64,000 nucleotides of DNA from G963674835 sp963674835. Lineage in GTDB: Bacteria > Planctomycetota > Planctomycetia > Pirellulales > Thermoguttaceae. The notes beneath the pieces are model-generated. The model made no database searches. It saw only the letters and a program-made list of their open reading frames with translations, and had not been told where the DNA came from. The position numbers and the translations under genes were made by a program. The stretch is taken from assembly GCA_963674835.2 (NCBI GenBank), contig CAXXKC010000002.1, positions 620,001 to 684,000 on the forward strand, in the 5' to 3' direction. This document shows positions 35,730 to 44,389 of the stretch, in pieces. Numbering within the stretch: position 1 is the stretch's first letter; each line of letters begins with the position of its first letter.

Positions 35730-37559
35730 ATGAATGAGAAACACGCGGTGGATTCAGGACTGCTCCAGGCGACAGCCCTTCGCCGGGAGGCGGAGCAGCG
35801 ATTACGCGACAAGGAAGCCACACCCGCTCAGAGCATGACGGAAGTGGACGTTCGCGCCCTGCTCCACGAATTGCAGGTCCACCAGATCGAACTGGAAATG
35901 CAGAATGCGGAATTGCTGTACGCCCAGAAGGCATTGCAAGAGTCCTCCAACAAGTACCATGATCTTTTCGACTTCGCCCCCGTAGGCTACTTCCGTTTGG
36001 ACAAGGAGGGGCAGATCCTTGAGGTGAACCTGGCCGGGGCGGCGCTGATGGGGCTGGATCGGAGCACGGCCATCCACAAGCGGTTCGCACAGTCCGTAGC
36101 GATTCAGTCACGCGCCCGGTTTGCCGACTTCTTGACCGACATGCTGCGGGCTGACGACACGCAAACTTGCGAGATCGAGCTCCAACATGATCAGACGCGC
36201 AGATACGCGCTGTTGGAGGGCATCCTCTCGGATGATGTCGGGGGAAATCCGTCCTTCCGCTTTGCCGCCATCGACATCACCTCGCGCAAGCGGATCGACG
36301 ATGTCCAGATGTTCCTGCTGCGGTGCGGACACCGCGACTCAGGCGAAGATTTCTTCCAATCCCTGGGGCGATACCTTGCCCAGAGTCTGGGAATGGACTA
36401 TGTCTGCATCGATCGGCTTGTGGGCGACGGATTGACAGCCCAAACGGTAGCCATCTACCACGACGGCAAGTTCGACGATAACGTAACGTATGCCCTGAAA
36501 GACACTCCTTGTGGAGACGTGGTCGGAAAGACGATCTGTTGCTTTCCCAAGGGTGTGTGCCAGTTGTTCCCCAAGGACGTGGTGCTCCAGGAGTTGAGGG
36601 CTGAAAGCTATGTCGGAAGCACTCTATGGAGTTTCGATGGGAAACCGATCGGCCTGATCGCGATCGTCGGGCGAAAGCCCCTGGGGCAGCCTCTCCTGGC
36701 AGAATCGATACTGAAACTGGTCGCGATCCGCGCGGCCGGAGAGTTGGAGCGCAAGCAAGCCGAAGAATCGCTACGCCTGGCCCATGATCACCTGGAACGG
36801 CGAGTTCAGGAGCGAACTGCCGAGCTTGCCCAGCGCGCGGAACAACTTCGAGCGTCGGCCGTGGAGTTGACTCAGGTGGAACAGCGCGAGCGCCGCCGTC
36901 TGGCCCAAGTCCTGCACGATCACCTGCAGCAGTTGCTCGTGGCCGCACGGATAAAGGTCGGCCTGTTGCGCCGCCAAGTCCAGGACGAGCGGCTCGGCAC
37001 GACAATCGGCCAGGTCGATGACCTGTTGAATGAGACCATCAACGAGTCGCGATCGCTGGCAGTTCAGCTCGGCCCTCCGGCCCTCTACAATCAGGGACTT
37101 GCCGCCGGATTGGAGTGGCTCGCATGCGAGACGCGGGAGAAGTTCGATCTGGCGGTCGAGGTCCGAGCCGATCCGGCCGCCGAGCCGCCCGAGGAAACCC
37201 TCCGGGTATTTCTCTTCCGAGCGGCTAGTGAACTGCTTCTGAACGCAGCCAAGCATGCCAATGCCCGTTGCGTCCAAGTACGCATGACCCGCGTTGGGGC
37301 GCAGGCGTCGGAGGTACCACCCAGTACAGGCACGACGCCTGCGTCCCGAGGGCCGGAGCATGTGTGCATCGAGGTGTGCGACGACGGTGTGGGTTTCGAT
37401 CCGGCAAAGGTGACCGAGAAGACCGGCCGCGGCGGCTTCGGCATGTTCAGTATTCGCCAACGTGTGGAGGTATTCGGTGGACAGGTGGAGGCCCTCAGCA
37501 GGCCGGGCCAAGGCACCCGGGTAACCATCTGGGTGCCGCTGGGTAACGCGGTCGAGTAG
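35730..37559 (+). CDS. cytoplasmic sensor kinase, PAS-GAF-HisKA_3-HATPase (NarX/DesK type)
   Basis: 609 aa. N-terminal helix and PAS are a recent duplicate of the previous gene (both begin MNEKHAVDSG and share ELQVHQIELEMQN, YFDFAPVGYF-like DLFDFAPVGYF, EVNLAGA). A GAF-like domain follows (about 190-335, MDYVCIDRLVGDGLTAQTVA). A coiled linker leads to RRRLAQVLHDHLQQLLVAAR, the HisKA_3 phospho-His motif. HATPase: ASELLLNAAKHANA, CDDGVGFDP, GGFGMFSIRQRVEVFGG. NarX/DesK kinases need a LuxR-type response regulator, and none is encoded here. Confidence 0.92.
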   Translation: MNEKHAVDSGLLQATALRREAEQRLRDKEATPAQSMTEVDVRALLHELQVHQIELEMQNAELLYAQKALQESSNKYHDLFDFAPVGYFRLDKEGQILEVNLAGAALMGLDRSTAIHKRFAQSVAIQSRARFADFLTDMLRADDTQTCEIELQHDQTRRYALLEGILSDDVGGNPSFRFAAIDITSRKRIDDVQMFLLRCGHRDSGEDFFQSLGRYLAQSLGMDYVCIDRLVGDGLTAQTVAIYHDGKFDDNVTYALKDTPCGDVVGKTICCFPKGVCQLFPKDVVLQELRAESYVGSTLWSFDGKPIGLIAIVGRKPLGQPLLAESILKLVAIRAAGELERKQAEESLRLAHDHLERRVQERTAELAQRAEQLRASAVELTQVEQRERRRLAQVLHDHLQQLLVAARIKVGLLRRQVQDERLGTTIGQVDDLLNETINESRSLAVQLGPPALYNQGLAAGLEWLACETREKFDLAVEVRADPAAEPPEETLRVFLFRAASELLLNAAKHANARCVQVRMTRVGAQASEVPPSTGTTPASRGPEHVCIEVCDDGVGFDPAKVTEKTGRGGFGMFSIRQRVEVFGGQVEALSRPGQGTRVTIWVPLGNAVE

Positions 37560-37596
37560 GTAATAGACAGGTTCGGCTCCCGTCCCGCGTAACCAT

Positions 37597-37788
37597 CTAC
37601 CTCGACTGAGCGTTTGCCTTCGACCTTCGAATGGCCCGCTGCTTCGCCCGCCGTTTCACATCCGAGGGTTTTTCGTATCGCTCCCGGCGCCGTAGTTCGC
37701 GCTTCAATCCCGAGCGTTCCACAATCTTCCGAAACCGCCGCACCGCCTCCTGAACAGACTCCCCCACGCGTAATACGATCTTTACCAA
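37597..37788 (-). CDS. rpsU: 30S ribosomal protein S21
   Basis: 63 aa. VKIVLRVGESVQEAVRRFRK, IVERSGLKRELRRRERYEKP and SDVKRRAKQRAIRRSKANA are clear S21. The start is TTG at 37788 with AGGAG 8 nt upstream; no ATG or GTG fits the family length. S21 is the small basic protein near the mRNA exit of the 30S subunit that helps start selection. Here it lies alone next to dksA-like and small unknown genes, convergent to the kinase gene, so it may be a second, accessory copy. Confidence 0.93.
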   Translation of the reverse strand: MVKIVLRVGESVQEAVRRFRKIVERSGLKRELRRRERYEKPSDVKRRAKQRAIRRSKANAQSR

Positions 37789-37919
37789 AATCCACTCTCC
37801 TTTACTGCCTGCTGGTGACGCCCTTCGGCCGACGCGAATCGACCATCTCGGTGCCCTCGAGTCGGAAATGGTCCACACCCCAGTGAAGATCGGCTTTCGC
37901 TGCTCGCTTCGACAGAGGA

Positions 37920-38288
37920 TCACGTCCCATGGTCTTGCTCCCGTTGCGACGCACATCCGACGCACAGGGCCGCATAAGGGATGGCCTCCAGGCGGGACCT
38001 CGGGATTTTCATGCCGCACTCTTCGCACTGGCCGAAGCTGCCGTCTTCAATCCGCTTCAGTGCCTCATCGATCTGGTCCAGGGCGTTCTTCTCGCTCCCC
38101 AGCAGACTTAACGTGAATTCTTGATCGAAGTTCCCCGTGCCAAGCTCGGCCATGTCGTTCGGCATGCTGGTCGCCTTGCCGTGATCCTTGTTCAGAGCGT
38201 TATCTTCCATCTGCGTCATGTCGCCCTGAAGCCTCGTCCGCAAAGCCAAGAGTCTTTCGCGATAAGCCGTGAAGTCTACCTTCGTCAT
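37920..38288 (-). CDS. DksA/TraR-type C4 zinc-finger protein
   Basis: 122 aa. N-terminal coiled-coil (FTAYRERLLALRTRLQGDMT), a flexible middle, and a four-Cys zinc finger CEECGMKIPRSRLEAIPYAA then CVGC. Family members enter the RNA polymerase secondary channel and change promoter output with or without ppGpp. The DxxDxA tip motif of true DksA is not obvious, so TraR/YbiI-like naming is safer. It has a good partner in the rpsU neighbourhood for growth-rate control. Confidence 0.88.
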   Translation of the reverse strand: MTKVDFTAYRERLLALRTRLQGDMTQMEDNALNKDHGKATSMPNDMAELGTGNFDQEFTLSLLGSEKNALDQIDEALKRIEDGSFGQCEECGMKIPRSRLEAIPYAALCVGCASQREQDHGT

Positions 38289-38377
38289 TCCGTGAAGCCT
38301 TGTTCGATAGGTCGGCAGGTGGTCTTAGCAAGCAACGGAGTTGGCGGTCAGGCCAACTGTGGTGAGGCAGGGCAAGT

Positions 38378-38698
38378 TCAAGCCGAGGAAGGCAACTTGG
38401 CTAACGGCGGGTTACTGTGAATGATCTCGCCTGTGTCCGACACCTTCAAATAGTAGGACGAGCCAATGCGGGGAGCGATCGTCACGGAGAAGCTCTCGCT
38501 CGGCTCGGGTTGCTCCCAAATGTTGACCCGGTAGTTGCCATTGTGGTGCCGGGACACCTCCACATGATCCAGTCGACGCGGCTTGCCGGTCTTCGCCAAC
38601 ACCTGGGACTTGATCTTCTCCGTGTGATTCGTCTCCTGAGGCTGTTTCAGCGGCGCGGGTGCTTCCTTGTTCCTGGACGACTTGCTGGTCTTTTCCAT
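38378..38698 (-). CDS. small hypothetical protein
   Basis: 106 aa. Lys/Gln-rich disordered N-terminus (about 1-42), then a compact beta-rich part: RRLDHVEVSRHHNGNYRVNI, SFSVTIAPRIGSSYYLKVSD, GEIIHSNPPL. No cysteines, membrane helix or known motif. It lies 90 bp upstream of the DksA-like gene on the same strand. Confidence 0.55.
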   Translation of the reverse strand: MEKTSKSSRNKEAPAPLKQPQETNHTEKIKSQVLAKTGKPRRLDHVEVSRHHNGNYRVNIWEQPEPSESFSVTIAPRIGSSYYLKVSDTGEIIHSNPPLAKLPSSA

Positions 38699-38894
38699 TT
38701 TTTGCTCGGGTTAATGGGCGGAGATGAGATGCCGTAGAGTATTGTACTGCAACTTGCCCTCGACAGGCAGCCTGGCCTGAGGAGTTCAACCCGTGGGCCG
38801 TAAAACGCGGTCATGCCGGCAAGGTCACGACCAAGAATCGTGCACGAATGAGGGTTTCCCCCCCGCGTAAACTCTGAGCCGCTGAAGTACCAAA

Positions 38895-39425
38895 TCAGGG
38901 CAGCATATGCCGTACCACCGTCTCACAAAACCTCTCGTAGCGCTGCCGAGCAAGCTCCACGTCGGCATGCAGGTTGTTGATGCGTTCCTCCAACTCTCCA
39001 ATCATCGATTCTCCTACCTCGGCCAACAACGTTCCCTCCGCAATTCGCCTGTGAAGCACCTTGAGTGCCGATTGCGATTTGTGAACGACGGCATCCAGAC
39101 ACGCTTTGTCGCCACACTCTCGAAGGTAAGCCAGGGTATAGGTCACAGCGGCATGGACTAGAAACGGCTCGAACACGCCTTTGGCAGCGTGACGGAACTG
39201 TTGCTCAAACTTCTCGTAGCGTAGTTCAAGCCTTTCTTCCTCGGTCTCTCCCGTTACCGGCCTCACAGGCGCTTCGAGGAATGCAATATAGATCCATGTG
39301 AGCATCCTGTCTCTTTCAAACACGTCCAGGCTGTCAAGCAGTCGAAACAGATCATCGGGGCTGTTCTTGTCAGGGTGCGGAGGCAAGGTAACATACTGAA
39401 TGTGATGCATTTGGAAGTCAGTCAT
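38895..39425 (-). CDS. hypothetical helical protein, translationally coupled
   Basis: 176 aa from ATG 39425 (MTDFQMHHIQYV). I chose this over an upstream in-frame start because the ATG overlaps the stop of the 39-aa membrane peptide gene (ATGACTGA). All-helical, acidic: DKNSPDDLFRLLDSLDVFER, RLELRYEKFEQQFRHAAKGV, ELEERINNLHADVELARQRY (coiled coil at the end). No known family. Confidence 0.65.
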   Translation of the reverse strand: MTDFQMHHIQYVTLPPHPDKNSPDDLFRLLDSLDVFERDRMLTWIYIAFLEAPVRPVTGETEEERLELRYEKFEQQFRHAAKGVFEPFLVHAAVTYTLAYLRECGDKACLDAVVHKSQSALKVLHRRIAEGTLLAEVGESMIGELEERINNLHADVELARQRYERFCETVVRHMLP

Positions 39426-39537
39426 TTGCATGCTTCCCTGCGCGTGCAACACCAGGAGCGATGACCGTTGCAAACACTGCCCCAAACAGGAAACCCAAAA
39501 CCGCAACTATCACCTGTTCGGTCAAACGCTTGGTCAT
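39418..39537 (-). CDS. 39-aa single-helix membrane peptide
   Basis: Begins MTKRLTEQVI and continues VAVLGFLFGAVFATVIAPGV, then a short tail. One hydrophobic helix with a positive N-terminus. AAAGGAAG precedes the ATG. The stop codon overlaps the start of the next gene, so both should be made together. Unknown function. Confidence 0.6.
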   Translation of the reverse strand: MTKRLTEQVIVAVLGFLFGAVFATVIAPGVARAGKHAND

Positions 39538-39594
39538 TGTGGTCTTCCTTTCTTGACGAGTGATCCCAAGCCGCCGCATGTATTCTGAGCCTTT

Positions 39595-39852
39595 TCACGC
39601 TGGCTCTAGCATCAAGTCCACCTCAGGAATCGCAGCAAGGAGCTTCGCGAACTTGAGGCCGGACATTTGCGAAGTGTATTGCACCTGGAAGCTCGAACAG
39701 GCAGCGGCAATGTCTTCGTCGAGCGGTTCCGAGGTCTTGAAGACGAAGGATTCGCTGAGGCGTTTGAGAAGCCATTGGGCGTTCCGAATACCGTCGACTC
39801 GCACTCGGCAAACGCTGACCATAGGCCGTATCCGTACCTGAAATGGGTTCAT
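39595..39852 (-). CDS. small hypothetical protein
   Basis: 85 aa. CTGGAG lies about 9 nt before the ATG. Alternating hydrophobic pattern (MNPFQVRIRPMVSVCRVRVD, then LLKRLSESFVFKTSEP, ACSSFQVQYTSQM) suggests a small alpha/beta fold. No recognised family. It is 57 bp upstream of the 39-aa peptide gene on the same strand. Confidence 0.5.
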   Translation of the reverse strand: MNPFQVRIRPMVSVCRVRVDGIRNAQWLLKRLSESFVFKTSEPLDEDIAAACSSFQVQYTSQMSGLKFAKLLAAIPEVDLMLEPA

Positions 39853-39879
39853 GCTTCTGCTCCAGTAGGAAAGAGGACG

Positions 39880-40098
39880 TCATCGATGGGCCATTGTGGT
39901 TCTGGGCCGCACGCTACCTCGGCGAAGCCCGCTCGGCCCTGATAAGACTCGGTGGCTCACCGGACGCGGTCGGTCGTCCCAAATAGAGAAGTCGAGTAGA
40001 GCGTCGAAAGGATGGTCCGAATCGTTCAGCATATCGGCAGACGTGCTGCCTTCACGACGCTGAAGAAAATCGTGATAGGTGGTGGTTGGTTTGGGCAT
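39880..40098 (-). CDS. small hypothetical protein
   Basis: 72 aa from ATG 40098 (MPKPTTTYHDFLQRREG) with GGAG 9-10 nt upstream. Polar, probably partly disordered; FDALLDFSIWDDRPRP is the only ordered-looking segment. Same strand and spacing as its neighbours, which is the main support. Confidence 0.4.
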   Translation of the reverse strand: MPKPTTTYHDFLQRREGSTSADMLNDSDHPFDALLDFSIWDDRPRPVSHRVLSGPSGLRRGSVRPRTTMAHR

Positions 40099-40180
40099 CC
40101 TGGGCTCCAGTCCCGTTGGTTCTTGGTGCATTGTCGAACGGCTCTTCACGTTTCCTTCACCACCTCTTCGCCACGCGCTC

Positions 40181-40402
40181 TCAGACTTCCTCTGGCCGCC
40201 ATACGTATTTGCGGACCGCTCCCTGATAAACCAGCGGCGTTCGGCGTAGCTGCCACGACGCGTGTTCCACCTCATCCGAACTGAGGATGCCTTCCGGCTT
40301 CGCAACATAGTCGGCAGACTGTGTAGCTGGCAGGACGCTGAAAACGATTCCGCCCTTTCGGGTGAAATCACGATCAAGCCCAACTGAGAAGCTCACGGGC
40401 AT
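40181..40402 (-). CDS. possible small hypothetical protein
   Basis: About 73 aa from the internal ATG 40402 (MPVSFSVGLDRDFTRKGGIV). The frame continues upstream to an ATG at 40462, but that part is Pro/Ala-rich and lacks a ribosome-binding site. Weakly supported. Confidence 0.3.
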   Translation of the reverse strand: MPVSFSVGLDRDFTRKGGIVFSVLPATQSADYVAKPEGILSSDEVEHASWQLRRTPLVYQGAVRKYVWRPEEV

Positions 40403-40462
40403 TCCCTTCGGTGCGAGTGCCGCAGCCAAACGGCTCAACGGCGGCGGGAAAAGCCCGAGCAT

Positions 40463-41313
40463 TAGGGCTATTCAGAACGGTTACATATGTATTGTATGCC
40501 TGCCCACGGGAATTGCCATAACCCGAACGGCAACAACGTTTGGACGATCGGCCGTGTCCAGTTGAGCCCGCACCCGCGATCAAATGGCGTCGGCCGATCA
40601 ACGTTCCGCAGACCGTCAAAGTGAATAGCTGACAGCCGTGAATGTCCAACGGAGACTTGTCGGGTTACCCCGGCATAGTTGCCCCCTGGTTGAACCACAC
40701 GGCGTGGATAGCGGCGGGGAATGGGGCCACCGGGGTGCTGGGAGCGTCCGGCGCCCGCGGAAATGACCCCTAAACGTCATAGCTGCAGCCACGGGTGGTT
40801 GGTCTGCGGGTTTGCCGTCGGCCATGCGTAATCACTACGAACTCGGTGGGCACGGATGGAGCGTGTTTTTGTGAACAAGCTTTGGCAGGTTCCCACGATT
40901 GATGGTTAGTTGGCACCTTGGAGCGAACAGGCTGTGCGGGTCTCCAGGACGCTCGCTGAGGACACTGGTACGATTGGCAACCGCCGCAAGCATGTTGGAC
41001 AGCGATCGGCGCTGCAACCCGGTGGATGAGAACACGACGAGCAGGGCCTGCCTCGCTGGCCGCGGTCGTTCGGGTGTCATGACACCTGCGACCGCCGGTT
41101 CTCGTCGTTTTCCCCCGTGTTTCGACAATCCCTAGCAAACATGCCAAGAATGCAAGAAGACCCTAGAAAACACGGCACGGTTTGAGGTTCTTGGAGTGAT
41201 CTGCCGAACTTCCCCGGGAAATTTGGAGTTGGTCGCAGACCTGTTTCGTCGTCAGCAGCGCCATTTCGGTGCCCTCGCGTTAGTGTGCTCGAATGTGGTT
41301 CGATGTGTTCATT
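40463..41313. other. long intergenic region, nothing recognised
   Basis: About 850 bp. Many short open frames on both strands with no coding signature, no repeats linking it to other places, no RNA gene recognised. Likely decayed DNA at the right border of the island. Confidence 0.4.
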
Positions 41314-41520
41314 CTAGACGGTCGTTGCGCTATTCCGATGGGTGTCTGTACCTACATAGGTATCCCGCGGCCGTCGCCGGATGCTGCCCGCGGGGACCAC
41401 GGACTTCGCCGTCTTCCCGCATCTGGAGCACTTCAGAAACTGCACCTGGCATTCGCTGCGGCGGCGACTGCAGTAGACCCTGTACGTGCCGCCACAGTCG
41501 CAAATGTCGCCGCTTCTCAT
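41314..41520 (-). CDS. zinc-ribbon small protein of phage/island type
   Basis: 68 aa from ATG 41520 (MRSGDICDCGGTYRVYCSRR). CDCGG near the N-terminus and CSRCGKTAKSVVPA make a four-Cys ribbon. Similar small proteins are common in planctomycete integrative elements. The DNA just upstream (41531-41573) is about 85% identical to the leader of the terminase-like gene at 58595, including a GGGGATAA(CT)CCCC palindrome, tying it to the same family of elements. Confidence 0.6.
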   Translation of the reverse strand: MRSGDICDCGGTYRVYCSRRRSECQVQFLKCSRCGKTAKSVVPAGSIRRRPRDTYVGTDTHRNSATTV

Positions 41521-41530
41521 CGCTGCCTCG

Positions 41531-41573
41531 ACTCCCTTAGTAGTGGGGATAACTCCCCTATGCAAAACTTGCC
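41531..41573 (-). promoter_or_regulatory. conserved upstream block with palindrome (copy A)
   Basis: On the minus strand the order is CAAGTTTTGC, an inverted repeat GGGG-AGTTAT-CCCC, ACTAC, then the ribosome-binding purines AAGGGAG, 11 nt from the ATG. The block recurs at 58606-58650 before another phage-type gene; the palindrome would suit a repressor. Confidence 0.5.
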
Positions 41574-42123
41574 AACGCGCATGGCCGGCGGGCAAAACGG
41601 TCATAGCAACCGGCGCCGCCAGTCCTTACGGACCCCCTAGTCTGTACTGCACGCGGAAACGCGGACTGCTCGAATCGGTCATCGCCCCTGTCGTCTCTGC
41701 CACTGTGGCACGGTAACCGGCAGCGGCACACTGCTGTTGCCGCGCATGTAATACGGAAACACCCGTGATCACTCGGTGACGCATGGCGATCATATTTCGC
41801 CAAGGTATCAAGCGTGTAGATCGTCCAGGGCGACATCACGATCCTGGCATGTGACGCGGTTGTTAGCTCCACAAACTCGTTTGGATTCATGGATGGGGAG
41901 CTCGATTACGAGCTTTCTGAACGATTTGGATGGGATCTCCAAATATCGCCCCAAGAACAAATCCGCTCGCTCCCTGGGCTTAAACTGTTGGTTGGAAGGG
42001 CAGTGGTCGTCCCGACGAACGAAGTCACAATTCCATGGTTGATGGCTTCGAGATTGGCCTTCCGGTGTCGTGCAGGTATGATCGAAGGGTACTGAATCGC
42101 GTCACCTCCCCGGAGGTCGTACC
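41574..42123. other. intergenic region, nothing recognised
   Basis: About 550 bp upstream of the Tat-secreted propeller gene. A small frame on the + strand (41889-42095, starts MDGELDYELSERFGW) and one on the - strand (41558-41890, starts MNPNEFVEL) overlap each other, and neither can be supported. Confidence 0.4.
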
Positions 42124-43803
42124 GTGACCGCAAAAAGCAATCGTAGAACATTCCTTCGGCGAGCTTGCGCGGCGGCTTCGACGCTTTCGTTGGGGGGGGT
42201 CCCCGGGCAGTCGAAGGCTGCCGACTCGACGCGACGGCTTGCCTTGGCAGATGCGAATCGACCCGCCGGTCCGATCGACGTGGGCGACGGAAAACAGTTC
42301 ATGCTCGACGAGATGTTCCTCGAACGAGCGGAAGACGTGGGGCTGGAGATCAATCCACCTCGAAAGGCCGGCGTTGTGCTCGGGCCGGAGCGTACCTGGG
42401 AGGAGTACCGCGTTGTTCCGCTTGCCGTCGTCGAAGATAGAGGCGTCTACAAGATGTGGTATGGGTGCGTGGCCGCCTATAGGGCAGAAACCCCCTCGAT
42501 CACTTGCCCACGGTGCAAGCTGGCCCAGGATGGTCGAAACGTTGTCTGCACCCGATGCGGTTGGCCGACGATTGGCGTCGACCGTATTCAGCAGGAAGTC
42601 ATGGGACTGGCCTACGCAGAATCCAACGATGGCATCGAGTGGCAGCGACCCAATCTGGGGTTGGAGGAGTTTCGCGGCTCGAAGGAGAACAACCTGGTTC
42701 CAGGGTTGACGGGCGCAACCGTGCCGTCGCTCAATCCCCGGGGGCCGGACGAACAGCGGTTCATGGGCCTTGTGGAACACAAAGGGGCAATTTGGATCGC
42801 TACCTCACCAGATGGCGTACGCTGGATGCGCAAGCCCAAACCGGCCCTGCCGTTTGCGGCCGATACCACCAACCAGATTCTGTATGACCCCCAACGCGGC
42901 AAGTATGTTGCATTTCTTCGTGGTTTTCCGGGACGACGAACAACAGTCCGCACGGAATTCGACTCGCTTGACGAGTCGCTGCTGCCGTTCGTCGACCGTA
43001 ATCGAAAAGCCGGCACGACGGGCGTTCACTACATCACCGATGAACTGGAAACGGTATTGGACCGCGACTCGGAAGACCCTGCGATCGACCTGGATATCAA
43101 CAACCTGAGCGCCTCCCTCTACGCCCCCGGTGTGTACCTGGGCGTTGCGGGCATCTTCCGCCATTATCCCGGCGACACGAAGGCCGAAGGCCGGCGGGGC
43201 CATCGGTACTTCGTTCAAGGGAATGACGGTTCGTTTGGCAATCAACTGGTCGTTAGTCGGGACGGACGCCGCTGGCTGCGTCCCGATCGGCGCGACTACG
43301 TTGCCAACGGGCCACTGGGCTCGATGGATGGCGGACTGATCCTTGTGGCCGCCGGCATTGTGGCTCGCGAGAACGAGTTATACCAGTACTACTTCGGCCA
43401 GCGGGTGACGCACGGCGTCTTTCGGCCCGGCTACGATCGGCACGTGGGAGCGGCCTTTCGGCTCGTGCAGGAAAAGGATCGTTTCCTCGGTCTGGCGAGC
43501 CGCTCGCGCGTCGGACGTTTCACTACGCCGCCGATACGCCACGGCGGTGGCCGACTCGAGTTGAATATCGATTGCGGTGGGCTGGGGGAGGCCTTTGTAG
43601 CGATTCTCGACGTGGAGGGCCGTCCGGTCCCCGGTTTCGACCGTGAGGACTGCGACCCGATCGACCTGAACCAGCCCCGGCATATCGTAGCCTGGCGAGG
43701 CAACTCGAATCTGGATCCACTGGCCGGCCGTCCCATTCGGCTTCAGTTCTTCCTGCGGAACGCGAAGCTATATACTTTTTGCTTCGCCAAGGGTGACACG
43801 TAA
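42124..43803 (+). CDS. Tat-exported glycosidase-like propeller protein with zinc-ribbon insert
   Basis: 559 aa. The N-terminus NRRTFLRRACAAASTLSLGG is a twin-arginine signal. The rest looks like the GH32/GH43/GH130-type five-bladed propeller common in planctomycete exoproteomes: KQFMLDEMFLER (substrate-side Asp), VYKMWYGC, MGLAYAESNDGIEWQRPNLG, ATSPDGVRWMRKPKP, QLVVSRDGRRWLRP. Between blades 1 and 2 is an unusual four-Cys insert (CPRCK...CTRCG, about residues 125-145). The C-terminal 130 residues are a beta-sandwich. It is a paralogue of the truncated gene at 48037. Substrate unknown. Confidence 0.7.
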   Translation: MTAKSNRRTFLRRACAAASTLSLGGVPGQSKAADSTRRLALADANRPAGPIDVGDGKQFMLDEMFLERAEDVGLEINPPRKAGVVLGPERTWEEYRVVPLAVVEDRGVYKMWYGCVAAYRAETPSITCPRCKLAQDGRNVVCTRCGWPTIGVDRIQQEVMGLAYAESNDGIEWQRPNLGLEEFRGSKENNLVPGLTGATVPSLNPRGPDEQRFMGLVEHKGAIWIATSPDGVRWMRKPKPALPFAADTTNQILYDPQRGKYVAFLRGFPGRRTTVRTEFDSLDESLLPFVDRNRKAGTTGVHYITDELETVLDRDSEDPAIDLDINNLSASLYAPGVYLGVAGIFRHYPGDTKAEGRRGHRYFVQGNDGSFGNQLVVSRDGRRWLRPDRRDYVANGPLGSMDGGLILVAAGIVARENELYQYYFGQRVTHGVFRPGYDRHVGAAFRLVQEKDRFLGLASRSRVGRFTTPPIRHGGGRLELNIDCGGLGEAFVAILDVEGRPVPGFDREDCDPIDLNQPRHIVAWRGNSNLDPLAGRPIRLQFFLRNAKLYTFCFAKGDT

Positions 43804-44389
43804 TGGTGTCCCTCAGACGATCGATGACCGGCCTGCCCGCGGTTCTCTTCGTGCTGTTGATTTAGCCCGCATGGATCGCGGTAGTGCATGTCACGATCGA
43901 CACAACCTCGGTTGTGAGTATCCTGCGGGGCGGCATCGGGGCATCGTAACACGCCATCGAGAAGCCCATTGCCATGAAGTATGATCCAGTATTCAAGATG
44001 TGTCAGCACGGCGCCAATCCGCAGCCTGAGGATGCCGCAACACGATCTTACCCTCATGGTTCTGCAAATTCTGCGCGCAGAAGCACGCCAGTGCCTCCGT
44101 CGGTGACGATGACGTTGTTGTCGTAGCTGATTACCGGATCGCGCTAAGCTACTTCCTGCGGATTCACGGACACTTCACCGCCTGCACTCGGATCGTAAAC
44201 TCCTTAGCTGGCTCTTGCGAGGCACAACCCCGCAAGCAAAGCGTCTTCAAGAACTCGATCACCAGCAAGAACTCCAAGGTGTTGCTACTCGCTCGATCCC
44301 CCTCCGATGTTAACCCCACGACACTGCGCAAATGCGGCACGGCGCACGGTATCGCGTCAACCCCGCACACGTGAGGCAGATAAGCCGAT
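43804..44389. other. intergenic region, nothing recognised
   Basis: 586 bp between convergent genes. No coherent frame, no repeat, no convincing terminator hairpin. Confidence 0.4.
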
